From positions 190,128-254,127 of the forward strand of contig NZ_LWBS01000417.1 of assembly GCF_001652265.1 (NCBI RefSeq): 64,000 nt of DNA, read 5' to 3'. Below are positions 34,264 through 42,994 of this stretch, one piece after another (position 1 is the stretch's first letter; the number at the start of each line of letters is the position of its first letter). The notes under the pieces are model-generated. The model was not told where the DNA came from. It was given only the letters and a program-made list of their open reading frames with translations, and did not search any database. Source of the DNA: Rhizobium leguminosarum (GTDB lineage: Bacteria > Pseudomonadota > Alphaproteobacteria > Rhizobiales > Rhizobiaceae). Position numbers and translations under genes: made by a program.

Positions 34264-34899
34264 TCAGGTGCGGTTGCCGGCGAGTTTTTCCGCAAGCGTG
34301 TTGGCTTGTTCCTGCGCAGTGCGTTCGGCAGGATAAACGTCGAGGAAACGCTCCCAAGCCTTCAAGGTCAGCTGGTCGTTGCCGGAATTGCTGAGGATCG
34401 CGGCCATGCCGGAGAGCGCGCCGAAATGGCGCGGCTCGAGATCGAGCACACGTTCGATGTCGGACATCGACTTGCGATAATTGCCCATGACGAAATTCAG
34501 CGTGGCGCGGCGGTTCCAGCTTTCGGCATAATCGGGCTTCAGCGCGATCGCCTCATCGAGGAAATCAAGGGCGGCGGGATTGCGCTTTTCCTCGATCGCC
34601 TTGTCGGCCCACTGCATCAGCAGATTGACGGTGGCGCTACCGGAATCGTTCCATTCCATGCGGATTTCATTGGCGATGCCGCTGGCCTTTTCGGGATCGC
34701 GTTCACGCTTCAACTGGCTGAAGAGCTGGTCGAGGTGCTGCTTCGGCGAATTGTTGGCATCCGCCTGCTCGACGATAACCTCCTTTTTCGTGGCAGCGGC
34801 TGGCTTTTCCGCGGCGGCGGCCGGAAAGGAGGAGGTGAGCAAAATGAGGGCGAGCGGCAGCGCCGCTGATGTCAAAGCAAAAAAGCGCATGGCGGACAT
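34264..34899 (-). CDS. Exported TPR-repeat protein
   Basis: 211 aa. Signal peptide residues about 4-30 (FFALTSAALPLALILLTSSF, then PAAAAE). TPR-type helices follow, clearest in AALDFLDEAIALKPDYAESW, NRRATLNFVMGNYRKSMSDI and ERVLDLEPRHFGALSGMAAI. It probably scaffolds protein contacts in the periplasm. ATG 34899 (or Met4) precedes the signal peptide. Downstream of rpmJ on the same strand by about 110 bp. Confidence 0.82.
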   Translation of the reverse strand: MSAMRFFALTSAALPLALILLTSSFPAAAAEKPAAATKKEVIVEQADANNSPKQHLDQLFSQLKRERDPEKASGIANEIRMEWNDSGSATVNLLMQWADKAIEEKRNPAALDFLDEAIALKPDYAESWNRRATLNFVMGNYRKSMSDIERVLDLEPRHFGALSGMAAILSNSGNDQLTLKAWERFLDVYPAERTAQEQANTLAEKLAGNRT

Positions 34900-35011
34900 A
34901 TTAGCCCGCCAGCGCCGAAGATCAAACAAATTTGACGTGATCACCGCAGCGACCCACCGGATATATCTGCCGGCGCAAGCTCACGCGGCAGGGCGATCCG
35001 GACGCGCGAAA

Positions 35012-35137
35012 TCAGCCCTGACGAGCCTTGAAGCGCGGGTTCAGCTTGTTGATGATGTACATGCGGCCCTTGCGGCGAACCAGACGGTTGTCACGGTGAC
35101 GAGCCTTGAGCGACTTGAGCGAATTCTTGATCTTCAT
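35012..35137 (-). CDS. rpmJ: 50S ribosomal protein L36 (bL36), cysteine-free form
   Basis: 41 aa: it begins [18 protein letters not shown], then [18 protein letters not shown] and KARQG. It contains none of the Cys/His zinc ligands of classical L36, so it is the zinc-independent (C-minus) form. ATG 35137. A terminator of the purEK operon lies upstream, so rpmJ has its own promoter in 35138-35190. Very basic, as expected for a 23S rRNA-binding protein. Confidence 0.95.
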   Translation of the reverse strand: MKIKNSLKSLKARHRDNRLVRRKGRMYIINKLNPRFKARQG

Positions 35138-35190
35138 TTTTCTGATCCGCGATCTCTATGGGGGAATTCACATTCGCCCGTATCTTTAAC

Positions 35191-35217
35191 AATCAAAAGC
35201 GCGCCATCGGGCGCGCT
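35191..35217 (-). terminator. Terminator of purEK
   Basis: On the minus strand AGCGCGCC CGAT GGCGCGCT, an 8-bp perfect stem, is followed by TTTTGATT, about 85 nt past the purK stop. Confidence 0.85.
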
Positions 35218-35301
35218 GTTTAGGTGGGGGAGCAGATACCCCGTCACCTTTTCCGTGTCAACCACATGAAGGTGTTTTTCCCAAGGCGCAGGGGTGTTTT
35301 C

Positions 35302-36378
35302 TCAGGCCAAAACCGGCGGTTTCGGCGTCAAGGTGGTGACATGGCCCATCTTGCGACCGGGGCGCCACTCGGTCTTGCCATAGAGATGAACCAGCGTATC
35401 GGGGCGCCGCAGCCAGTCGGGAACCGCAAGGATATCGTCGCCGATCAGGTTCTGCATGATGCAGTCGGAATGGCGCTCGGCACTGCCAAGCGGCAGGCCG
35501 GCGACGGCCCGGATATGCTGCTCGAACTGGCTGACAACGCAGGCCGCTTCCGTCCAGTGACCGGAGTTGTGGACACGCGGCGCCATCTCGTTGGCGATCA
35601 GGCCGCCATCGGCAAGCACGAAGAATTCGATGCCGATGACGCCGACATAGTTCAACGCGGCAAGGATCTTTTCGGCTGATTGGCGCGCGGCGTCCGCCGT
35701 CGATGCAGAGATCGCGGCGGGAACCGTCGAGGTGTGAAGGATACCGCCGCGGTGCACATTCTCGGCGGGATCGAAGCAGGCGACCGTCCCGTCGGTGGCG
35801 CGCGCGGCGATGATCGAGACCTCGCGCTCGAAAGCGACGAAGCTTTCGAGGATGAGCGGCACGCCGCCGAGTGCGGCATAGGCGCCATCCGGGCTGTCGG
35901 CCGCCGAGCGGAAAACCTTCTGGCCCTTGCCGTCATAACCGAGACGGCGGGTCTTCAGCACGCCCTGGCCGCTGAAATCCTTAAGTGCCGTCTCAAGATC
36001 GGCCTGGCTGTCGATCGCGTGGAAGCGGGCGGTTGATATGCCGCAGTCATTGAGAAAGCGCTTCTCCACGAGGCGGTCCTGGGCGGCTTCCAGCGCCTTC
36101 GGCGGCGGAAAGACGGACACGCTCGCCGAGAGCCTTTCGGCGGCTGCGACGGGCACGTTCTCGAATTCGTAGGTGACGACGTCGCAGATATCGGCGAGTT
36201 CGGCCAGTGCCGCCGGATCGTCATAGGCGGCGGTAATCTGCCGGTTGGCGAGCTGGGCGGCCGGGCAGTCCGCCTGCGGCTCGAGGATGATCGTGCGATA
36301 GTTCAACCGGGCGGCGGCAATGGCCAGCATGCGGCCGAGCTGGCCGCCGCCGATAATGCCGATCGTTCTTGCCGTCAT
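35302..36378 (-). CDS. purK: N5-carboxyaminoimidazole ribonucleotide synthase
   Basis: Uses ATP and bicarbonate to carboxylate AIR in purine synthesis. 358 aa ATP-grasp enzyme: [20 protein letters not shown] at the start, [51 protein letters not shown] and [15 protein letters not shown] 36378 overlaps the purE stop (ATGA), so the pair is translationally coupled. Ends at a terminator. Confidence 0.96.
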   Translation of the reverse strand: MTARTIGIIGGGQLGRMLAIAAARLNYRTIILEPQADCPAAQLANRQITAAYDDPAALAELADICDVVTYEFENVPVAAAERLSASVSVFPPPKALEAAQDRLVEKRFLNDCGISTARFHAIDSQADLETALKDFSGQGVLKTRRLGYDGKGQKVFRSAADSPDGAYAALGGVPLILESFVAFEREVSIIAARATDGTVACFDPAENVHRGGILHTSTVPAAISASTADAARQSAEKILAALNYVGVIGIEFFVLADGGLIANEMAPRVHNSGHWTEAACVVSQFEQHIRAVAGLPLGSAERHSDCIMQNLIGDDILAVPDWLRRPDTLVHLYGKTEWRPGRKMGHVTTLTPKPPVLA

Positions 36379-36869
36379 AGGTCGTCCATCGGGTATTCGG
36401 CGACGGCAGCACTCTGGCGCTCGCGCCATTCGTCGAGCCGGTCGGCGATTTCTTCGTCGGACAGGGCAAGCACGGCAGCGGCGAGAAGCGCGGCGTTGAC
36501 CGCGCCGGCCTTGCCGATGGCAAGCGTGCCCACAGGAATACCGGCCGGCATCTGCACGATGGAAAGAAGACTGTCCTGGCCGGACAGGGCTTTCGACTGG
36601 ACCGGCACGCCGAAAACCGGCAGCGGTGTCATCGCGGCGGTCATGCCCGGCAGGTGGGCGGCGCCGCCGGCGCCGGCGATGATGACCTTGAAGCCCTCCG
36701 CGCGTGCGCCCTTGGCGAAATTGACCAGCCGGTCCACTGTGCGGTGCGCCGATATGATGCGCGCGTCATAGGGAATTTCCAGCGCCTCCAGCGTGTCGGC
36801 GGCGTTTTTCATGGTCTCCCAGTCGGACTGGCTGCCCATGATGATGGCGACGGGTGGTCTGTCTGTCAT
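36375..36869 (-). CDS. purE: N5-carboxyaminoimidazole ribonucleotide mutase
   Basis: 164 aa. Converts N5-CAIR to CAIR, the step after PurK. Class I signatures: [79 protein letters not shown] and [20 protein letters not shown]. Overlaps purK by 4 nt. A YdcH gene lies 18 nt upstream on the same strand and may be co-transcribed. Confidence 0.96.
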   Translation of the reverse strand: MTDRPPVAIIMGSQSDWETMKNAADTLEALEIPYDARIISAHRTVDRLVNFAKGARAEGFKVIIAGAGGAAHLPGMTAAMTPLPVFGVPVQSKALSGQDSLLSIVQMPAGIPVGTLAIGKAGAVNAALLAAAVLALSDEEIADRLDEWRERQSAAVAEYPMDDL

Positions 36870-36887
36870 CGTTGCTGCTATTCCCTC

Positions 36888-37091
36888 TCAGGCGATGATG
36901 TCAGGGATGATCTGATCTTCCAGCTTGGAGAGCCTGTCCTTGATGACGAGTTTTTTCTTTTTCATTCGCTGGATTCGCAGAGCATCGCATCCGGTCTGGA
37001 TCATGGCGTTGATCGCGGCATCGAAATCCTCGTGCTCCTGACGCAGGCGCGCCACCGTGAGCCTGATTTCCGCCTGTTCCTGATCGGCCAT
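36888..37091 (-). CDS. YdcH-family (DUF465) small protein
   Basis: 67 aa, two helices forming a hairpin coiled coil: MADQEQAEIRLTVARLRQEH and DALRIQRMKKKKLVIKDRLS, then KLEDQIIPDIIA. GGGGA precedes ATG 37091; ATG 37097 is an in-frame alternative without that spacing. The function of DUF465 is unknown. It begins the purEK run on the minus strand and is divergent from a second YdcH gene. Confidence 0.85.
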   Translation of the reverse strand: MADQEQAEIRLTVARLRQEHEDFDAAINAMIQTGCDALRIQRMKKKKLVIKDRLSKLEDQIIPDIIA

Positions 37092-37318
37092 ATGCATTCC
37101 CCGTTACCGTCCCTGGACCTTGTCCGATCTGGCGATGATTTCCGCAAGCTCCTATCACCAAATACGGGTAACGGCTAGTTAGTCTTGATCATGAAATTGC
37201 CATCCAGTCTCCATCTTTTGGCCTTCGACAAGCCTTCAAAAATATGTCACAGTCCGGCCGTTGACACCTTGATCCCCGACGATGTTGGCCGGGGAGGGTA
37301 AGAGGAAGGAAGGGTCAT

Positions 37319-37492
37319 ATGACTGTTCAAGCTCATCTTGAGTCACTCCAGAAAAAGCATGTCGCTCTCGAGGAAGAGTTGCACGCGCTCAGAACATCTC
37401 CCTCTATTTCCGATACGGAACTTGCCGAATGCAAGCGCCGCAAGCTGCGCATCAAGGACGAGATTCAGCGACTTAAGTCATCCGTCCACTAA
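37319..37492 (+). CDS. YdcH-family (DUF465) small protein, second copy
   Basis: 57 aa: MTVQAHLESLQKKHVALEEE, LHALRTSPSISDTELAECKR and RKLRIKDEIQRLKSSVH. It has the basic second helix CKRRKLRIKDEI that is diagnostic of the family. ATG 37319 is preceded by GGAAGGAAGGG. It ends at a long hairpin terminator (37590-37630). Divergent from the first YdcH gene with about 230 bp between. Confidence 0.85.
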   Translation: MTVQAHLESLQKKHVALEEELHALRTSPSISDTELAECKRRKLRIKDEIQRLKSSVH

Positions 37493-37589
37493 TCTTCCCA
37501 AGGGTCGCCGGGCGATCATCTTGCGCAACAAGGTAAATCCATCCATTCCGCCAAGAATTAGCAAGAACCGGTGATTTGACACCAGATTT

Positions 37590-37630
37590 GCGCCAGTCCG
37601 ATGCATCCGGCATCGCGGCTGGCGCTTTTG
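37590..37630 (+). terminator. Terminator of the second YdcH gene
   Basis: GCGCCAG (37590-37596) pairs with CTGGCGC (37619-37625), with a second stem CGATGC/GCATCG inside, followed by TTTTGGG. Confidence 0.7.
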
Positions 37631-37698
37631 GGTCGCCACGTCTCACATGGCGTTCATATGATTTGCATGGTATCCCTTGATCTTATGGGAAACCTGCA

Positions 37699-37959
37699 TC
37701 AGGCCCAGAATTGATCCAGCCACAAATTGAGCTTGTCGAAGCCGCGGTTATTGACCGTGTAGATGCGTTTGGTGCCTTCTGAGGTCACGGAAACGAGATT
37801 GCTGTCGAGCAGCGCCTTCAAGTGTTGCGAGACAGCGGGGCGACTGATCGGCAGGCCTTCGGCGAGCTCATTGACCGTCCGTGGCGCGCGACGCAATTCC
37901 TCCAGCAGAAACCGCCGGTTCGGATCGGCAATCGCAGAGAAAGGGTCCGTGTTCGACAT
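37699..37959 (-). CDS. ArsR-family winged-helix regulator
   Basis: 86 aa, short form. The helix-turn-helix is FSAIADPNRRFLLEELRRAP, RTVNELAEGLPISRPAVSQH and LKALLDSNLVSVTSEGTKRI. No Cys cluster of metal-sensing members is present, so it likely senses something else or depends on a partner. Downstream of the TSUP permease on the same strand but separated by a RIME1 copy. The C-terminal part NNRGFDKLNLWLDQFWA suggests the autorepressor SdpR-like type. Confidence 0.85.
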   Translation of the reverse strand: MSNTDPFSAIADPNRRFLLEELRRAPRTVNELAEGLPISRPAVSQHLKALLDSNLVSVTSEGTKRIYTVNNRGFDKLNLWLDQFWA

Positions 37960-38026
37960 GACGGGAACGCTACGTCAAACCGGCCGCGCCAGCAAGGAAA
38001 TTGTGCATTGCAGCGTGCCGTGGTTT

Positions 38027-38132
38027 CTAAAGCGCGTCGCGATCCTTCAGATTCGCTCGTCGCGCTTTAGGTCTTTGTTTTTACGCATGTCGTTAGCGCA
38101 AAACCGCTCCACACTTGCGTGACATGCTTTAG
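38027..38132 (+). repeat. RIME1-like palindromic element, copy A3 (106 bp)
   Basis: Begins CTAAAGCGCGTCGCGATCC and ends TTGCGTGACATGCTTTAG, same interior as A1 and A2. It lies between the ArsR gene start and the TSUP gene stop, about 6 nt past that stop codon (TAG 38139-38141). Confidence 0.85.
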
Positions 38133-38138
38133 CGGTTT

Positions 38139-38903
38139 CTACCAGCCAAGGCCCTCGCGCACGATCAGGAAGGCGGCGATCAGCGCCATCGCATACATGA
38201 AGGGATAGAAGATCTGTGGCTTCATGCGGCGCACGCACCAGGCGCCGGCAATGGTGGCGAGCGGGGCAAAGGGCAGAAGCGTCGCGGAGGTCGCAAGATT
38301 CTGGGTGTCGAGCTGGCCGAGCGCGAAATAGGGGATCAGCTTGATGGCGTTGAGGATCGCGAAGAAGCGCACGCTGGTGCCGGTATATTCGCGTGGCTGC
38401 AATTTGAGCGGCAGGGCATAGATCTGGAAGGGCGCACCGCCGGCATGAGCAACGAAGCTGCCGTAACCGGAAAATGTCCCCCAGAGGCTGGCGGCCACCG
38501 GACGCTGGCCGCGCGGTGGGATCACCTTGCCGGCGCCCGGGCCGAAATTGTTCCAGAAATAGCGCAGGCAGAAGAGGATGGTCACCGCGCCGATGACGAT
38601 GCGCAGCATGTTGCCCGGAACCAGCGCCGAGGTCGCCCAGCCCAACGCAATGCCGAAGACGGCGCCCGGCAGCATGATCTTCAGCGTCGCCCAGTCGCCG
38701 TGCTTGCGCCAGATGACGAGCGAGATCATGTCCATGAAGACCAGGATCGGCAGCAGGATCGCCGCCGCCTCGACCGGCGAGACGACGAGGGCGAGGAAGG
38801 GCAAGCCGATCAGCGACAAAGCGTCGCCCATGCCGCCCTTTGCGAGGCCTACCAGCAGAACGGCGGGCACGGCGGCGTAGTAGAATGACAAATCCTGCGG
38901 CAT
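38139..38903 (-). CDS. TSUP (TauE/SafE) family permease
   Basis: 254 aa, about seven membrane helices. The family N-terminus is VPAVLLVGLAKGGMGDALSL, then FLALVVSPVEAAAILLPILV, and the second repeat has GTFSGYGSFVAHAGGAPFQI. Related proteins move sulfite, sulfoacetate or other sulfonates or organic acids; the substrate is open. ATG 38903 follows GAGGAGG. Divergent from a ThiE-like gene. Confidence 0.88.
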   Translation of the reverse strand: MPQDLSFYYAAVPAVLLVGLAKGGMGDALSLIGLPFLALVVSPVEAAAILLPILVFMDMISLVIWRKHGDWATLKIMLPGAVFGIALGWATSALVPGNMLRIVIGAVTILFCLRYFWNNFGPGAGKVIPPRGQRPVAASLWGTFSGYGSFVAHAGGAPFQIYALPLKLQPREYTGTSVRFFAILNAIKLIPYFALGQLDTQNLATSATLLPFAPLATIAGAWCVRRMKPQIFYPFMYAMALIAAFLIVREGLGW

Positions 38904-39010
38904 GCTTTCGACGTCCTCCTCTTGCAAGCCTCGTCTAACGGAACTACTCACACAAAACGAGTGTGGATCCCTCATTTCGAAGGGGAATTCGCAGGAAACG
39001 GAAAGACATC

Positions 39011-39664
39011 ATGACCGAACCGGAAAACCGCTGCCGCCTTGTGCTCATCGTACCTGATATCGCTGATGCCGATGAACAGGCAAAGGTCGTTGCCGACGCG
39101 CTGAAGGGCGGCGATGTCGCCTCGGTGATCGTGCCGCAATATGGGCTTGACGACGGCACCTTCCAGAAACATGCCGAAAAGCTGGTGCCATTGATCCAGG
39201 ATGCTGGAGCAGCCGCGCTCATTGCAGGCGACAGCCGTGTCGCAGGCCGCGCGAAAGCCGACGGCTTGCACATTTCCGGCAATGTAGCGGCGCTTTCGGA
39301 AGCGATCGACAAACACGCGCCGAAGCTGATCATCGGCGGCGGCAACGCGGCCGACCGGCACCATGCATTGGAGATCGGCGAAGCCAGGCCGGACTATATC
39401 TTCTTCGGCAAGCTCGATGGCGACATCAAGCCGGAGGCGCATCCGAAGAACCTTGCGCTCGGCGAATGGTGGGCCTCGATGATCGAGATCCCCTGCATCG
39501 TCATGGGTGGCACCGATCCAACCTCGGCGCTCGCCGTCGCCGAGACCGGAGCGGAGTTCGTGGCGCTGCGGCTGGCGGTCTTCGGTGAGCCCGCCCGGGC
39601 GCCGTCTCTCGTCGCCGAGATCAATGCGTTGCTTGACGAAAAAGCGCCACGGTTTGAGGATTGA
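39011..39664 (+). CDS. Thiamine-phosphate-synthase-like TIM-barrel protein
   Basis: 217 aa with a TIM barrel of the ThiE/TenI type: RLVLIVPDIADADEQAKVVA, AAALIAGDSRVAGRAKADGL, LHISGNVAALSEAI, YIFFGKLDGDIKP and PCIVMGGTDPTSALAVAETG. Phosphate-binding loops and the DG-L-HI segment match, but the ThiE pyrophosphate motif and other thi genes are missing, so true thiamine synthesis is not shown. ATG 39011 has only a loose purine-rich site. The next gene starts 11 nt later. Confidence 0.8.
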   Translation: MTEPENRCRLVLIVPDIADADEQAKVVADALKGGDVASVIVPQYGLDDGTFQKHAEKLVPLIQDAGAAALIAGDSRVAGRAKADGLHISGNVAALSEAIDKHAPKLIIGGGNAADRHHALEIGEARPDYIFFGKLDGDIKPEAHPKNLALGEWWASMIEIPCIVMGGTDPTSALAVAETGAEFVALRLAVFGEPARAPSLVAEINALLDEKAPRFED

Positions 39665-39674
39665 AATCGCGCTC

Positions 39675-40757
39675 ATGCCGATCCCACCCGTCCGCCTTTT
39701 GAAATATCTCCTTGCCAGCATGGCTGTCCTCGTTGCGGCCGGACCGGATGTCGTCTTGGCGCAGGCGCCGGACAGCGTCATCAGCCAGCCGGGCACGGGG
39801 CCGGCTTCGACCTTCCGCACCGACCGGCCTTCCGCCTCGGGCGCGGGGCCCTCCGATGGTGTCGGCGTGTTCGACCGTATGGGCGCGAAGCTGCCGGATC
39901 TGCCGCCGGAGAAGGATTACAAGGGGCCGATCGACGAGGCTTACGGCGCCTTCCAGCGCGGTTATTACCTGACGGCAATGGACAAGGCGCTACCGCGCGC
40001 CCAACTCGGTGATCCAGCGGCGCAGACGCTGATCGGCGAAATCCTCTCGCAAGGCCTCGGCGTCAAGAAGGACGTGAAGAATGCTGCCTTCTGGTACGGC
40101 AAGGCGGCAGAAGGTGGCGATGCGGCGGCGATGTTCAAATATGCGCTGATCCTGATGGAAGGCGAGGGCGTGCCGCGTGACAAGGTCAAGGCCGACGACT
40201 ACATGCGCAAGGCGGCCGAGGCCGGCAATCCTTCGGCGGAATTCAACTGGGCGCAGCTTCTCATCGCCGACAATCCCGGCGACAAGGGACTGAAGCTCGC
40301 ACTGCCGTTCTACGAGAAATCGGCCGAGCAGGGCATTGCCGATTCGCAATATGCCGTGGCGCAGATCTATGCGACGCTGAAAGAACTGCCGGAGGAAAAG
40401 AAGAAGCTCGCCCGCGAGTGGATGGCACGTGCGGCGCGCGCCGGGTTCGACACGGCCCAGCTCGATCTCGGCATCTGGCTGGTCAACGGCGTCGGCGGGC
40501 CGAAGGATTACGTCAAGGGCTTCGAATGGCTGAAACTTGCCGCCAATGGCGGCAATGTCGCTGCGCAGAACAAGCTCGCCCATCTCTATATCAATGCCAT
40601 CGGCACGGCGCCCATTCCGATCGAGGCGGCGAAGTGGTACGTGCTGTCGCGCCGGGCCGGGCTCGCCGATCCGGCGCTCGAGGATTTCTATCTCGGCATC
40701 GAGGAGGATCAGCAGAAGGCGGCGATCGAGGCTGCCAACAAATTCCGGCGGCGATAG
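39675..40757 (+). CDS. Exported Sel1-repeat protein
   Basis: 360 aa. Signal peptide residues about 8-29 (LLKYLLASMAVLVAAGPDVV, then LAQ). Then a Ser/Gly/Pro linker and at least six Sel1-like repeats, for example AQTLIGEILSQGLGVKKDVK, NAAFWYGKAAEGGDAAAMFK and NGGNVAAQNKLAHLYINAIG. It is a periplasmic scaffold of the SLR type; in rhizobia such proteins (ExoR and others) act in signalling, but this one is only a relative. Probably co-transcribed with the ThiE-like gene. Confidence 0.85.
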   Translation: MPIPPVRLLKYLLASMAVLVAAGPDVVLAQAPDSVISQPGTGPASTFRTDRPSASGAGPSDGVGVFDRMGAKLPDLPPEKDYKGPIDEAYGAFQRGYYLTAMDKALPRAQLGDPAAQTLIGEILSQGLGVKKDVKNAAFWYGKAAEGGDAAAMFKYALILMEGEGVPRDKVKADDYMRKAAEAGNPSAEFNWAQLLIADNPGDKGLKLALPFYEKSAEQGIADSQYAVAQIYATLKELPEEKKKLAREWMARAARAGFDTAQLDLGIWLVNGVGGPKDYVKGFEWLKLAANGGNVAAQNKLAHLYINAIGTAPIPIEAAKWYVLSRRAGLADPALEDFYLGIEEDQQKAAIEAANKFRRR

Positions 40758-40802
40758 CGGCCGCTTGGCGATCCGGCTGACGACAGGCGGACGGCCCACT
40801 GC

Positions 40803-40902
40803 GCAATTCCTTAAATCGGGATCGATTTAAGGACAAAATTATGCGTCAGTTCAAAGTGTTACAGCGTCCTTTGCGCGCCTGAAGAGACGCGCGGCGCCAT
40901 AG
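40803..40902 (+). repeat. Family-B two-hairpin element, copy B4
   Basis: Hairpin 1 CCTTAAATCG GGAT CGATTTAAGG (40809-40832). Linker ACAAAATTATGCG. Hairpin 2 TTACAGCGTCCTTTGCGCG to CGGCGCCATAG (40859-40902). It lies between the convergent Sel1 and receptor-like genes, 10 nt from the latter's stop. Confidence 0.85.
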
Positions 40903-40911
40903 CGTTCCAAC

Positions 40912-42654
40912 CTAAAAAAGCGCGTCGGCGAAAAGGTCTTCATCGTTTTCGGCTTTGGCGGCCTCGGCGGGGGCGGGAGTATTGCCCTCGCTTGCCGGGA
41001 TGATATCGCGATGAATGTTGCGCTCCTGGACCATCGTATAGTGCTTGAAGATCTTGCGGTCGAGCGGCGCGATCATCTCGGCGAGATCGGAAATATCGGC
41101 GACATTGGTGCCGGCGACGCCTTCGAGCAGATCGGCGCAGCCGGCAAGGACTTCGCCGAGGTCATGCTGGAAATCGAGCTTGCCGATCAGCAGGCTGATC
41201 TTTGTGGCGACCTCGCGACCGTTCTCGGCGAGCACCTTCAGCTCGTTTTCCATCAGGTTGGCTGCAGAGCGGATGTTGCCGACGGCCGACGTCAGGCTCT
41301 CTCCCAGGTTGCCGGCTCCGGCATCGGCGGCGGGGGCGACGCGCCCGGCCGCGGCTTCGAGCGCCGGCAGGCCATTGACGATGGCGTCGGCGGAATCGTC
41401 GAGCTTGCCGGCGAAGATGCGCAGCTCGGCGGTGACGACATTGATCGACCTGCCTTCTTCACCGAGGCGGCTGCAGCGCAGGTTGGTATTCAAAGCCATA
41501 TAGTGAATATCGGTCTTGACGGCGCGGATGTTGCCGATCGATTCGGAGAGCTTAGCGGCCGTGCCGATCGTCGACTGGCTGACCAGGTCGGCCTGACGGC
41601 TTGCCGCGTCGACCTGCTTGACGATTTCATGGGCGGCCGAAACGCTGGATTCCAGCGCGCGCATGAAGTTACCGCCGGCCCCGCCGCTCTCACCGCTCAT
41701 CTGATCGCGCAGCCTGAGGATCTCCCGCATATCGTGGTCGAAACTCGCGATCGTCTTGACGACGTTCTCAGAATCCCGCTGGAAATTTGCACACATGTCG
41801 CTCATCTGCGCTGCGGTCAGATGGTGAATGACGTTCTGGAGGCGCCGGCGCGCGCCGGCGTCGAGCTTTGCGCCATCCTCGCCGGCAAAGAAATCTTCAA
41901 GCAGCGAAAAAGTGGCCTGTACATGCTCGATACGCTGGCGAGTGATATCGCCGATCTGCAGGGCAGACAGCGTCGAGGCGACCTTGCTCTGCACGGCGCG
42001 GGCAATCGCGCCGACCTCGCGCGCAATGGCGCCGAGGTCCTTGCGGTGTTCGGCGATCTTGGCGGCGTCATCACGCAAGGCCCCGGCGACGGCCGGAACG
42101 GTATCGGCATAACCCTTGGAAACACTGGCGCCAAAGGAGGCGGCGAGCTTGACCTCCTTATCGAGACTGTCGAGATGTGTGGCGAAACGGTTGACCTCAT
42201 CGGTGCCGGAATAGATACGCTCCAGAATCTCCTGAGCGAAGCCGGCGAATTCGGCAATGCCGGCGCCGGTGATCTTCACGGTCACGGCGAAGGTTCTGAG
42301 ATAACGCATCGTCTCCTGCATGTCAGCGACGTGCTTGCGCAGTTCCCTGCCGGTATGCGCCAGCGAGACGAGCGCCTGCTGGCGGCCTTCCTCGGTGATC
42401 GGCAGCGCCGTCAGGCTCGCCACCGTGGCCCGGAGATCGGCGCCGGTGTCGCTCGCCTCTTTATTGTCGAGCGCCGTGGTGACGCTCTCGAGCGAGCTCA
42501 GCAAGCGGTTGAGAACATCCATAACCGACAGCAGCACGGTGCCACCTTCGAGGAAACGTTCCTCGACTTGGCCTCGGGCGGATTCCAGGGTCTGGCTGAT
42601 GTCCCGCCCTGATGTGTAGGCTGCAGCGTTCGGCGATACCAGAGCGTGTGCCAC
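40912..42654 (-). CDS. Soluble chemoreceptor-like protein with CheZ-like motifs
   Basis: 580 aa, all helical, with no signal peptide or membrane segment. Residues about 376-420 (KTDIHYMALNTNLRCSRLGE, then RSINVVTAELRIFAGK) align with the chemoreceptor tip of the three neighbouring Mcps but have lost the EAARAGE core. At 236-240 GDITRQ has the DxTxQ spacing of the CheZ active site. The last ten residues DEDLFADALF resemble the CheY-binding C-terminus of CheZ. Start is GTG 42654 after AAAGG. It is divergent from the che cluster by 340 bp, so shares its promoter region. A CheY-P phosphatase or sink is an inference; annotation as an Mcp-like protein is certain. Confidence 0.75.
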   Translation of the reverse strand: MAHALVSPNAAAYTSGRDISQTLESARGQVEERFLEGGTVLLSVMDVLNRLLSSLESVTTALDNKEASDTGADLRATVASLTALPITEEGRQQALVSLAHTGRELRKHVADMQETMRYLRTFAVTVKITGAGIAEFAGFAQEILERIYSGTDEVNRFATHLDSLDKEVKLAASFGASVSKGYADTVPAVAGALRDDAAKIAEHRKDLGAIAREVGAIARAVQSKVASTLSALQIGDITRQRIEHVQATFSLLEDFFAGEDGAKLDAGARRRLQNVIHHLTAAQMSDMCANFQRDSENVVKTIASFDHDMREILRLRDQMSGESGGAGGNFMRALESSVSAAHEIVKQVDAASRQADLVSQSTIGTAAKLSESIGNIRAVKTDIHYMALNTNLRCSRLGEEGRSINVVTAELRIFAGKLDDSADAIVNGLPALEAAAGRVAPAADAGAGNLGESLTSAVGNIRSAANLMENELKVLAENGREVATKISLLIGKLDFQHDLGEVLAGCADLLEGVAGTNVADISDLAEMIAPLDRKIFKHYTMVQERNIHRDIIPASEGNTPAPAEAAKAENDEDLFADALF

Positions 42655-42994
42655 TTTTATACCTTTTGTTAAAATCCAGGCAATTCAACTCTATTTTTAC
42701 GGGCAGGATGGAAACGTCCGGTAAACGCGCCGGACTCGCCAGCGTTGTGATTAACGAAAGATGTTGATGGCGTATCGGTAAAAGCCCAACGCTCGATTTG
42801 ATGATTCAACATATTGTTTTTATTTTATTTATTTCTAAATTCTGAGAAAAAAATACAACTTATCCCGGATGAGAATTGGGAGTCGCCGGACTCGCTATAC
42901 GGCAGTTTCCTACAACCGCTGTTTACCCCGCATTAACGCTGCCGTGAGAGTCCTTTTAGGGTCATCAAGTATTTCTCTGGCCCAGGAGGCTGCA
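42655..42994. promoter_or_regulatory. Divergent control region of the che cluster
   Basis: 340 bp without a credible gene. It contains an unusually AT-rich tract at about 42805-42860 (long T/A runs such as TTTTTATTTTATTTATTT), unlike the GC-rich surroundings. It should hold the promoters of both the STAS-che operon and the receptor-like gene. No clear -35/-10 was assigned. Confidence 0.45.

Noticed and set aside
40803-40902. CRISPR-like repeat (family B)
   Set aside because: The copies are dispersed single elements between genes, with no spacers or cas genes.
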